Shown here: positions 1 to 5,923 of the stretch, piece after piece | Numbering within the stretch: the stretch's first letter is position 1 | How the letters are laid out: each line of letters starts with the position of its first letter | Position numbers and translations under genes: made by a program | Notes under the pieces: generated by a model | The model's input: the letters and a program-made list of their open reading frames with translations, nothing else | Database searches by the model: none | Told to the model about the DNA's origin: nothing | Source of the DNA: Salinimicrobium sp049687495 | Lineage (GTDB): Bacteria; Bacteroidota; Bacteroidia; Flavobacteriales; Flavobacteriaceae | Length of the DNA: 5,923 nt | Assembly (NCBI GenBank): GCA_049687495.1 | Contig: JBAVJB010000016.1 | Location: 1-5,923 of the forward strand | Reading direction: 5' to 3'

Positions 1-647
1 TGCACTTCACAGACTTCATCAACATTGGTGCTGCTCATCTGCGCTTTTGCTGAAATTTTCTCAGGTTTGCCCAGCGTGTGCAGGGCAAGAAAAATAGGAT
101 AGATCCCGATATCCAGCAGGCTGCCTCCGCCCAGGCTTTTTTTGAACAGCCTTCCGTTTTTATCAAAAGCTGCAGCAAAACCGAAGTCGGCAGTGAGTCT
201 TTTGACCTTGCCGTACTTTCCGGAGCTTAGGACTTCCCTGAGATATATAATGTGAGGCAGGAATGGAGTCCACATCGCCTCCATGAGGAATACCCGTTTT
301 TCTTTGGCATTGGAGATCATTTCCTTCACCTGCGCCCGGTTGATAGCGAAAGGCTTCTCGCATAGTACCGGCTTCCCGTGTTTCAGGGAAAGCAAGGTAT
401 GTTCTTTATGAAAAACATGTGGCGTGGCTATGTAAACGACATCTACTTCGGCATCCATCAACATTTCTTCGTATGACCCAAACGCTTTTGCGGCTCCGGT
501 CTCTTCTGCAAAAGCCTCGGCCCTTTCAAGGGTCCTGCTTGCCACTGCATACAGTTGCGCATCATCAACCTCCTGCAGGCTACGCGCAAATTTCCTGGCG
601 ATCTGACCCGGGCCGATGATCCCCCATTTTATTTCTCTTGATTTCAT
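1..647 (-). CDS. Gfo/Idh/MocA family oxidoreductase, dihydrodiol dehydrogenase-like (3' end cut off by window)
   Basis: This is an NAD(P)-dependent cytoplasmic dehydrogenase. The first 215 residues are visible with no stop; the C-terminal third or so lies beyond base 1. The N-terminus is a Rossmann fold with the dinucleotide motif GPGQIA (residues 12-17) after a short beta strand. The family's EKP motif is at 97-99, with K98 the expected catalytic lysine. MEAMW at 122-126 and GGGSLLDIGIYP at 173-184 are typical of the dimeric dihydrodiol dehydrogenase / glucose-fructose oxidoreductase branch. There a tyrosine (here Y183) stands where many relatives have histidine. The start is the ATG at 647-645, whose first bases overlap the transporter's TGA stop (ATGA), so translation is probably coupled. 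From its position in the operon I infer that it acts on the imported product, likely a sugar or cyclitol. The substrate cannot be read from the sequence. The family call is firm. Confidence 0.93.
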   Translation of the reverse strand, partial: MKSREIKWGIIGPGQIARKFARSLQEVDDAQLYAVASRTLERAEAFAEETGAAKAFGSYEEMLMDAEVDVVYIATPHVFHKEHTLLSLKHGKPVLCEKPFAINRAQVKEMISNAKEKRVFLMEAMWTPFLPHIIYLREVLSSGKYGKVKRLTADFGFAAAFDKNGRLFKKSLGGGSLLDIGIYPIFLALHTLGKPEKISAKAQMSSTNVDEVCEV

Positions 648-2341
648 GGTTGGATCACTTTGTTGTTCTTGAATAGAAGATTCTGAAATAGTATTGCCAG
701 CAGGATTACAGTGATGCAGCCAAACAGGTTGAGCCACAGGTAAGGCATGATGTCCAGGAAGTAAACGAGAATAATGACCGCCTGTGTGATCAATGCTGCG
801 ACAAACACTGCATTCGCTTTAGTGTACTTCACGAAAAAAGCGAGCAGAAAAATTCCGAGGACATTTCCGTAGAAGATAGAACCAATGATGTTCACCAGCT
901 GTATCAAATTGTCGAAGAGTTCAGCTACGCTCGCCACTCCAACGGCAATAACACCCCAGGCGAGGGTGAACCATTTGGAGGCTTTTACAAAATGTTCTTC
1001 GGAACGTGCTCCCACATTTCTTTTGTAAAGGTCGATAACGGTGGTCGAAGCCAGGGCATTCAATTCCGAAGCTGTTGAAGACATGGCTGCGGAAAGGATC
1101 ACCGCCAGCAAAAGACCGATAAATCCCCGCGGAAGGTTATTCAGGATGAAATGAATGAACAGGTAATCTTTGTCGTTCGTCTCTACCGAATCATCGGCTT
1201 CCGAAATCAATTCTGTGGCTTTTTCCCTCGTTTCAACTTCAGCCTGGTTGAGCTGCAGCATGTCCAGCTTGAAGCTTTGGCGTTTTTCATCAGAAAAATC
1301 TTCGGCCCGGGCATAGAGCAGTGTTTTTTCCTGTTTTTGATGTTGTATCTGCTGCAGCTGCTCATCCAGCTGTGCATATTCCGGAGCTAAAGAAGATTCC
1401 TGCACCGCCTTTGTTGCCGCCGGATTAAAATTCAGCGGGGAATCATTGAACTGGTAGAAAACGAAGACCATCACGCCAACCAGCAGAATAAAGAACTGCA
1501 TGGGCACCTTGAGGAGGCCGTTCATGATAAGCCCCAGCTGACTCTGCTGCACAGATCGTCCCGAGAGATAGCGCTGCACCTGACTTTGATCGGTTCCAAA
1601 GTAGGAGAGTGCAAGAAAACTTCCGCCAATGATGCCGCTCCAAAAGGTGTAGCGGTTGTCAAAATCCAGTGAAAAGTCGAGGATCTCCATTTTTCCGCTG
1701 GCACCGGCAATTTCCAGGGCTTTAGAAAAAGTGATCTCTTCCGGCAGGTAATGTATGATCAGGAGAAAAGCGGTGACCATTCCGAAGAAGATCACCGCCA
1801 TTTGTTGTTTTTGGGTCACATTAACGGCCTTGGTTCCGCCGGAAACCGTGTAAACAGTGACCAGAGTTCCAATAATGATGTTCAGCGTTGTAAGGTCCCA
1901 ACCTAAGACCGCCGATAAAATAATTGCCGGTGCAAAAATGGTTATTCCGGCAGAGAGCCCGCGCTGCGTAAGGAAGAGCAGGGCAGTGAGGGAGCGGGTT
2001 TTTTGATCAAAACGCGACTCGAGGTATTCGTAAGCGGTGTACACTTCCAGCCGGTAATATATGGGAATAAAGACCATACAAATGATGATCATCGCGATGG
2101 GAAGGCCAAAGTAGAACTGCACAAAACCCATCCCGCTGTGATATGCCTGTCCCGGGGTGGAAAGAAAGGTAATGGCGCTGGCCTGTGTGGCCATGACCGA
2201 GAGTCCTACCGTCCACCATTTTGCCTCATTGCCGCCGCGAATGTAATCCTGCACATTACGGCTGCCACGGGTTTTCCAGGCGCCATAAACGACGATGAAA
2301 ATGAGGGTGCCAATGAGAATGATCCAGTCTATTGGCAGCAT
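644..2341 (-). CDS. Sodium:solute symporter family (SSF/SSS) transporter
   Basis: This is a sodium-coupled importer of the inner membrane, 565 residues long, with about 13 hydrophobic segments (roughly 4-20, 43-62, 74-95, 119-146, 150-168, 179-198, 233-249, 276-297, 403-432, 455-474, 478-503, 508-529, 534-555). Family features are the TVSGGTKAV stretch near 165-173, GTDQSQVQRYLSGR at 249-262, and the helix containing SAAMSSTASELNALAS. In that helix A418, S421 and S422 line up by eye with the Na2-site residues A361, S364 and S365 of Vibrio SGLT. The stretch from about 298 to 391 is a charged, Gln/Glu-rich insert before that helix, in the position of the outer gate loop. The ATG at 2341-2339 lies one base after the stop of the small membrane protein, and the TGA overlaps the next gene's start. 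The substrate is unknown; the neighbouring deacetylase and oxidoreductase suggest a sugar-like solute. The family call is very sure. Confidence 0.96.
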   Translation of the reverse strand: MLPIDWIILIGTLIFIVVYGAWKTRGSRNVQDYIRGGNEAKWWTVGLSVMATQASAITFLSTPGQAYHSGMGFVQFYFGLPIAMIIICMVFIPIYYRLEVYTAYEYLESRFDQKTRSLTALLFLTQRGLSAGITIFAPAIILSAVLGWDLTTLNIIIGTLVTVYTVSGGTKAVNVTQKQQMAVIFFGMVTAFLLIIHYLPEEITFSKALEIAGASGKMEILDFSLDFDNRYTFWSGIIGGSFLALSYFGTDQSQVQRYLSGRSVQQSQLGLIMNGLLKVPMQFFILLVGVMVFVFYQFNDSPLNFNPAATKAVQESSLAPEYAQLDEQLQQIQHQKQEKTLLYARAEDFSDEKRQSFKLDMLQLNQAEVETREKATELISEADDSVETNDKDYLFIHFILNNLPRGFIGLLLAVILSAAMSSTASELNALASTTVIDLYKRNVGARSEEHFVKASKWFTLAWGVIAVGVASVAELFDNLIQLVNIIGSIFYGNVLGIFLLAFFVKYTKANAVFVAALITQAVIILVYFLDIMPYLWLNLFGCITVILLAILFQNLLFKNNKVIQP

Positions 2342-2342
2342 A

Positions 2343-2450
2343 TCAAGTGAATAAGGTCATTAAAAGATAAAAGAAAAACACATAAATGGCATTCATCACC
2401 AGCACCACGCTGTATGACTTTTTCCAGTGATATTTCTTCGGAAGCTTCAT
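2343..2450 (-). CDS. Small single-span membrane protein, 35 residues, in the operon between deacetylase and symporter
   Basis: A short reading frame fills the gap between the deacetylase and the transporter exactly. It starts at the ATG at 2450-2448, whose A is also the last base of the deacetylase TAA (TAATG), and ends at TGA 2345-2343, one base before the transporter ATG. The product begins MKLPKKYHWKKSYS, a strongly basic head with a YHW group. It continues as one hydrophobic helix of about 20 residues (roughly 15-35: VVLVMNAIYVFFFYLLMTLF) and ends at once. By the positive-inside rule the head should be cytoplasmic. I do not recognise a named family. The basic aromatic head followed by a membrane helix, and the position just before an SSF gene, recall the larger small subunits (DUF4212) of some sodium:solute symporters, but this is an analogy only. 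Exact stop-start coupling on both sides and the coherent topology make it very likely a real gene, perhaps an accessory subunit of the symporter. Confidence 0.8.
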   Translation of the reverse strand: MKLPKKYHWKKSYSVVLVMNAIYVFFFYLLMTLFT

Positions 2451-4975
2451 TAGTTCGAATTATGTTCCATGGCTGAAGCAGCCGGTTTGTCGAGTGAGAT
2501 CAGGTTAGCAAATAGCCTGAAGGCTCCCGGCACGCCTGCAGGAAATTCCCTGAAAAAGCTCAGCCCGGTATAGATATAATTCCCTTTTCCGTAAGGCGCG
2601 ATCAAGAGGCTGCCTTCTTTCGCGGTTTCTCCCTCATCATGCATGGACAAAACCGGCGTAAACTCAGGAGCCCAGTCGTTGGCGAAGTAAAGTCCGCGTT
2701 CCTGCACCCAGTTCTCAAAATCTTCCGCAGAGATCTTATTCGGAACATTGAGCACGGGATGATCGGGTTCCAAAAATGTCACTTTTGCCGCCTCATCTGT
2801 CACGCGATCGTGCGACAACTGCAGCGGGTATGGGGCAATACCGTCAAAATCAAGCCCGCGGCTGGTGTTGTACTGCACGATCATATTTCCACCGTTGTGA
2901 ACGTACTTTAGCAGCTCTGCCTGCTTCTGCTGAAGTTTATCTACCACGTTGTAAGCTCTGATTCCCAGAACTACAGCATCAAAATCTTTCAGTTTTTCTG
3001 CGGAAATCTCTTCCGGCGCAATAGTTTTAACGGTGTACCCGATCTGCTCCAGCGCCTGCGGCACCACATCGCCGGCACCTTCAATATAAGCGATCAAATT
3101 TCCCCTTTTTTGGATCTTGAGCTTGACCAGTTTCGTCTGTGCGGGCAGTACCAGCGTTTGCATTGGAAAATGCTCATAATCCAGCTGCACGATCTCTTTG
3201 GAATAAGTTTTATCGCCCACTTTTACTACAGGCTCAAAAATGGCATTTTCCTGCCTGTTTTCGGGAGGGGTCACTTTAAAGCTGAAGCTTTTTTCTTCTC
3301 CTTTTTTAAGCGGACCAAACTCGTAAGAAGCAGGAGATATCTTCCAGTTCTCAAGCGGCTGAGGTACTAGGGTCCCAAAAATGCCATTTTTGACCGCCTT
3401 TATTTTCACAGTGACCTCTTTGCTTGATTTGTCGGCAAAGATGAGCACATCGCTGCCGGTCGCTACCGATATCTCTGGCACGATCTCGAACGGCCGGTAG
3501 ACTTCGCCTTTTACGGGGTCGTTTGTTTTGTAGACGATCTCTCTTGAAAACGGAATTTTCACGTCCTCGATTTCTACGGTGAATACGGTTTTAAATTTCC
3601 GCGGAGTCTCGGGAAGACCTATAAGTTCTTCGTCGTTCACTTTGTACATACCCAGGCTGCCTTTTTCGTTGAGCCAGTAAGGGTTGGTGAAATCGGCATT
3701 TTCGGGTATGTTGAAGTCTATGCTGTTTCCCCAGGTTTCATTGTTTGCCAGCAGCAGGTTAGGAGCAAGTTCTTTTCCGGAGGGCTCGATCTGTAAAGTC
3801 AGCAATTTAACTTTTGAAACGCTTCGGTTCACGGCTTCCAGGTGTAAAGTGATCTCTTCTCCGGGTGTTACTAATGCTTCGGCAGCTGCGGCCTCCAGGT
3901 AAAGACCGGCGCAGGCGGCGATAATGTCTTTGATTTCTTCGGATTTAATCCTTTTCCAGTGCTCATTTTCCAGGTTTTGGATCAAGTTATAGGCGTTCAC
4001 CAGACCCGGAAGACTGGCAGCGGGATCTTTAAAATCGTAGTTCTTCTCTACTTTGTAAAGAATATCACCGATCTCTTTTCCGCCTTTCAGCCTGCTCCAG
4101 CTGGTGTTGATGCCGGCGAACAGGTTGTCATTGTCCTTAGGCTGCTCGCCCTCCAAAAGTTCGATATATTCGGCAGCTTTTCCTCGGGATCCGGTGCTGC
4201 CAAAGCCTTGCGACCGGTGCTGACTGCGGCTCATTGAAGCTATTTCTGTGTTAGAAAGACCCTTCAGCGGAAAATAAACTCCCGTGTCAAATTCCAGGAA
4301 ATTGGACTTATCTGCGTTGTCAAAAGCTTCCTGAGACTTGTAGAACCAGGGAGAGGTGTTAAAAAAGAGCTTTTTTGGCTGCCATGTGCCGTACTCCTGC
4401 GCCAGTTGAGGAAAGGCGCTAGGATCGCCGGCAAGTTCAAAAGCCGCGGTGCTTAAAATTGCTGAAGAAGTATGGTGGCCATGGGTTTCTCCCGCCGAGC
4501 CTGCATTAAATCGGTTGATGATCACATCCGGCTGAAATCTCCTGATGGTCCTTACCACATCCTTCAGGATCTCATCTTTGTTCCAGATGCTCAGGGTTTC
4601 TTTCGGGTTTTTGGAGTAGCCAAAGTCATTGGCGCGGGTGAAAAATTGCTCGCCGCCATCAATTCTCCGGGCAGCAAGTAATTCCTGAGTTCTTATCACT
4701 CCAAGTAACTCGCGCAACTGGGGACCGATCAAATTCTGTCCGCCATCGCCTCGAGTCATGGAGAGATAGGCGGTGCGGGCGTTGAGTTCGTTGCTGATGT
4801 AAGAGATGAGCCGTGTGTTCTCGTCATCGGGATGTGCGGCTATATAAAGTGCAGAGCCCAAAAAATTCAATTTCTGGATCTGCTTGTATATTTCTGAAGA
4901 ATTAAGTTTTTCGGGTTGCTGTGCCTGCAGCAGTCCGGAAAAAAGCAAAAACAGAAGGAAAATGATCTTTCGCAT
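2450..4975 (-). CDS. Secreted PIG-L (LmbE-like) family deacetylase with C-terminal glutamine-amidotransferase-like domain
   Basis: This is a probable zinc-dependent N-deacetylase exported to the periplasm or cell surface. Residues 1-18 are a signal peptide (MRKIIFLLFLLFSGLLQA, cut before QQ) with no lipobox cysteine. The PIG-L domain follows: AHPDDE at 47-52 gives zinc ligands H48 and D51 and general base D50. TRGDGGQN at 74-81 is a family hallmark, and HGHH at 165-168 supplies the third zinc ligand (H168) and an active-site histidine (H165), by analogy with MshB. Residues about 370-600 look like beta-sandwich modules. Residues about 624-829 resemble a class I amidotransferase/ThuA-like fold (DAVVLGIRAYN, LLKYVHNGGNMIVQYN, YGKGNYIYTGLSFFREFPAG) without a nucleophile cysteine; C355 is the only cysteine in the protein. 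The protein is far longer than single-domain PIG-L enzymes (about 230-300 residues). It is the first gene of the operon and its TAA overlaps the next ATG. The substrate is unknown, probably N-acetylated sugar material. Confidence 0.93.
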   Translation of the reverse strand: MRKIIFLLFLLFSGLLQAQQPEKLNSSEIYKQIQKLNFLGSALYIAAHPDDENTRLISYISNELNARTAYLSMTRGDGGQNLIGPQLRELLGVIRTQELLAARRIDGGEQFFTRANDFGYSKNPKETLSIWNKDEILKDVVRTIRRFQPDVIINRFNAGSAGETHGHHTSSAILSTAAFELAGDPSAFPQLAQEYGTWQPKKLFFNTSPWFYKSQEAFDNADKSNFLEFDTGVYFPLKGLSNTEIASMSRSQHRSQGFGSTGSRGKAAEYIELLEGEQPKDNDNLFAGINTSWSRLKGGKEIGDILYKVEKNYDFKDPAASLPGLVNAYNLIQNLENEHWKRIKSEEIKDIIAACAGLYLEAAAAEALVTPGEEITLHLEAVNRSVSKVKLLTLQIEPSGKELAPNLLLANNETWGNSIDFNIPENADFTNPYWLNEKGSLGMYKVNDEELIGLPETPRKFKTVFTVEIEDVKIPFSREIVYKTNDPVKGEVYRPFEIVPEISVATGSDVLIFADKSSKEVTVKIKAVKNGIFGTLVPQPLENWKISPASYEFGPLKKGEEKSFSFKVTPPENRQENAIFEPVVKVGDKTYSKEIVQLDYEHFPMQTLVLPAQTKLVKLKIQKRGNLIAYIEGAGDVVPQALEQIGYTVKTIAPEEISAEKLKDFDAVVLGIRAYNVVDKLQQKQAELLKYVHNGGNMIVQYNTSRGLDFDGIAPYPLQLSHDRVTDEAAKVTFLEPDHPVLNVPNKISAEDFENWVQERGLYFANDWAPEFTPVLSMHDEGETAKEGSLLIAPYGKGNYIYTGLSFFREFPAGVPGAFRLFANLISLDKPAASAMEHNSN

Positions 4976-4998
4976 GAAAAATTTCTTTTGAAACTTCT

Positions 4999-5006
4999 CA
5001 AATATA
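4999..5006 (-). promoter_or_regulatory. Probable Bacteroidota -7 promoter element for the deacetylase operon
   Basis: On the minus strand the bases read TATATTTG, a full match to the Bacteroidota -7 consensus TAnnTTTG. They lie 23 bp before the ATG at 4975, so transcription should begin near 4993-4995 with an AT-rich leader of about 20 bases and no clear Shine-Dalgarno sequence. No good -33 TTTG is found at the usual distance. The nearest, TTTTTTG at 5041-5035, is 28 bp upstream, which is too far. The usual -33 position falls inside the palindrome at 5016-5029, so the promoter may be weak or need an activator. Confidence 0.55.
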
Positions 5007-5034
5007 AAAAGATTCCCTGCTTAAGCAGGCCTTT
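5006..5034 (-). terminator. Probable intrinsic terminator after the MscS gene (14-bp perfect palindrome plus T-run)
   Basis: Minus-strand CCTGCTTAAGCAGG (5029-5016) is a perfect palindrome that can fold as a 5-bp CCTGC/GCAGG stem with a TTAA loop. An outer AAAG/CTTT pairing is also possible. A run of five T (5010-5006) follows after the bases GAATC. It lies 20 bp after the TAG stop of the channel gene, as expected for a terminator. The stem is short and the T-run does not directly follow it, so it may instead be an operator for the operon downstream; the T-run also adjoins the -7 element. Confidence 0.45.
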
Positions 5035-5048
5035 CAAAAAAGGAATTG

Positions 5049-5588
5049 CTAAAGCGCATCTTTTCCTTCGTCTGAAGAATATTCTTTTTCTATTAAAGAG
5101 ACCGCTTTTTGCAGGATGAGGTTGTTTGGATAGGTGATCAATTCCCCTTCGAGGGTCCGCAAATGCAGGTGAAAAGCCTTTATATCTTCGATCACCGCCT
5201 CAACCGGCAGATCTTTGTCGTGAATTTTGATCCTGCTGCCTATTTTATACGGAAAGGAAAAGAACAGGATGATGCCCGCCGTAATATTGCTGAGCATGGA
5301 CCAGATCGCAAACAGCGCCACCCCAATTACTGCAAAGACCGAGGAGAACAGCAGCGCCAGGTCGCCTACGCCCACGCCCCAGGCCAATGCCAAAAGAAAA
5401 GCGGCAATAAGAGTGATCAAAATGTTGATGTATTTGAACATCAAACGGGTTCGGGTGATATGGATCTCACTTTTGTGACCTACTTTTTCCGCGGTTTTCT
5501 TCAGCAAGAACTGGAAAATTCCCAGCACCAGGATGGTCACCCCGGTGTAGATAAGTTCATGTCTGTACGCGTATAAGAAATCTGTCAT
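5049..5588 (-). CDS. Short MscS-family mechanosensitive ion channel
   Basis: This is an inner-membrane channel of the small-conductance mechanosensitive family, which opens under membrane tension to release solutes during osmotic downshock. It has 179 residues with three membrane segments at about 12-29, 50-71 and 77-112. The third carries the MscS pore-helix pattern and runs into WSMLSNITAGIILFFSFPYKIG (96-117), equivalent to the family's LSNLVAGLILL...PFKVGD region. The beta domain follows, including VEAVIEDIKAFHLHLRTLEG (129-148) and ITYPNNLIL (151-159). The protein ends about ten residues after that domain with an acidic tail. The C-terminal alpha/beta cage domain of the 286-residue E. 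coli MscS is therefore missing. No homologous sequence is seen after the TAG stop, so this appears to be a natural short form, not a broken gene. It starts 54 bp after the Maf stop, with its own promoter-like element. Confidence 0.92.
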   Translation of the reverse strand: MTDFLYAYRHELIYTGVTILVLGIFQFLLKKTAEKVGHKSEIHITRTRLMFKYINILITLIAAFLLALAWGVGVGDLALLFSSVFAVIGVALFAIWSMLSNITAGIILFFSFPYKIGSRIKIHDKDLPVEAVIEDIKAFHLHLRTLEGELITYPNNLILQKAVSLIEKEYSSDEGKDAL

Positions 5589-5605
5589 TCCTGAAATAAT
5601 TTCTG

Positions 5606-5613
5606 CAAAGATA
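5606..5613 (-). promoter_or_regulatory. Probable -7 promoter element for the MscS gene
   Basis: Minus-strand TATCTTTG fits the Bacteroidota -7 consensus TAnnTTTG and lies 17 bp before the ATG at 5588. Only a T-rich TTTTTC (5636-5631) sits 17 bp upstream as a weak -33 candidate. The predicted leader would be only about 12 bases. It lies in the 54-bp gap after the Maf stop codon, so the channel could be transcribed both from here and by read-through from the Maf gene. Confidence 0.5.
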
Positions 5614-5642
5614 CTTGAATGTTGATGCCCGAAAAAGGGAAA

Positions 5643-5923
5643 TTATTCTGCCATTTCGCAAAGCGTCTGATAAACCAGATGTGTTGGTAATCCAACCACG
5701 TTGAAATAGCTGCCTTCGATGTGATCCACCCCGATCAGTCCTATCCACTCCTGAATGCCGTAGGCGCCGGCTTTGTCGAAGGGCCTGTACTTGTCTATGT
5801 AGTATTCGATTTCTTCGGTTGAAAGTGTGCCAAAGGTGACGTGGGTAGTGGCATGGACGGTTTTTATTTCCGTAGGGGTTTTGAAGCAGACCGAGGTGAT
5901 CACTTTGTGGGTCTTTCCGCAGA
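5643..5923 (-). CDS. maf: Maf family nucleoside triphosphate pyrophosphatase (C-terminal part; 5' end outside window)
   Basis: This cytoplasmic house-cleaning enzyme hydrolyses non-canonical or excess nucleoside triphosphates, typically dTTP and UTP, to the monophosphate and pyrophosphate. The frame is open to the window edge, and 92 C-terminal residues are visible before the TAA at 5645-5643. The stretch CGKTHKVITSVCFKT near the edge matches the G(R/K)THxVxT strand of Maf proteins. FDKAGAYGIQE is the conserved DKAGAYGIQ active-site motif, and VDHIEGSYFNVVGLP is the family's typical GSYxNVVGLP segment. A GTG at 5903-5901 could be mistaken for a start, but it lies inside the conserved domain, so the true start is upstream of this window. 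The family is about 190-200 residues long, so roughly half is present. It lies 54 bp upstream of the channel gene on the same strand. Confidence 0.95.
   Translation of the reverse strand, partial: CGKTHKVITSVCFKTPTEIKTVHATTHVTFGTLSTEEIEYYIDKYRPFDKAGAYGIQEWIGLIGVDHIEGSYFNVVGLPTHLVYQTLCEMAE

Noticed and set aside
163..363. Minus-strand frame of 66 codons near the window start
   Set aside because: It lies in another frame inside the Gfo/Idh/MocA oxidoreductase, whose frame is open from 647 to the edge and carries all family motifs.
2003..2350. Plus-strand open frame of 115 codons opposite the 5' part of the symporter gene
   Set aside because: It is antisense to conserved membrane helices of the symporter and shows no domain or signal; it is a shadow of the real frame.
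2343..2450. Calling the small membrane protein a DUF4212 symporter small subunit
   Set aside because: Members of that family are about twice as long with two membrane segments. Only the position and the basic aromatic head are similar, so the family name is not justified.
5109..5576. Plus-strand open frame of 155 codons opposite the channel gene
   Set aside because: It is fully antisense to a clear MscS-family gene, its translation is rich in Gln, Asp and His without a recognisable pattern, and it has no promoter or neighbour of its own.
5628..5639. CCC/GGG inverted repeat in the Maf-MscS gap as a terminator
   Set aside because: The stem is only 3 bp, with no adjoining T-run in the direction of transcription.
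5557..5748. Minus-strand frame of 63 codons across the Maf-MscS gap
   Set aside because: It overlaps the Maf gene in a different frame and the start of the channel gene, and has an Arg/Gly-rich composition typical of a shifted frame.
5643..5903. GTG at 5903 as the start of the Maf gene
   Set aside because: The frame stays open to the window edge, and the residues before the GTG (CGKTHK) match the conserved Maf domain, so the start lies outside the window.

Overview
The window looks like a piece of a Bacteroidota chromosome, most likely from the class Flavobacteriia. Two sites match the Bacteroidota -7 promoter consensus TAnnTTTG. Leaders are short and AT-rich without clear Shine-Dalgarno sequences. 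The gene families (a short MscS channel, a Maf protein with a DKAGAYGIQ motif, a large secreted PIG-L deacetylase with a C-terminal amidotransferase-like domain) also fit that group. I cannot name a genus.

All six genes lie on the minus strand, so they are read from high to low coordinates. First comes the C-terminal part of a Maf-type nucleotide pyrophosphatase (5643 to the window end), then a short MscS-type channel (5049-5588) with its own likely promoter. A 73-bp gap follows, holding a perfect 14-bp palindrome with a T-run (probable terminator) and a TATATTTG promoter element. After it comes a four-gene block: a secreted PIG-L family deacetylase of 841 residues (2450-4975), a 35-residue single-span membrane protein (2343-2450), a sodium:solute symporter of 565 residues (644-2341), and a Gfo/Idh/MocA-type oxidoreductase that runs off the window at base 1.

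The four genes are packed with no room for internal promoters: TAATG at the first junction, a 1-bp gap at the second and ATGA at the third. They are almost certainly one translationally coupled operon. A plausible but unproven reading is that the deacetylase acts on an N-acetylated (probably sugar-derived) compound in the periplasm, the symporter with its small partner imports the product, and the dehydrogenase oxidises or reduces it in the cytoplasm. The small membrane protein between enzyme and transporter, and a ~95-residue hydrophilic insert in the transporter's outer gate loop, are the least explained parts. No stretch over 300 bases lacks a gene, and I see no RNA genes, insertion sequences, CRISPR arrays or large repeats.
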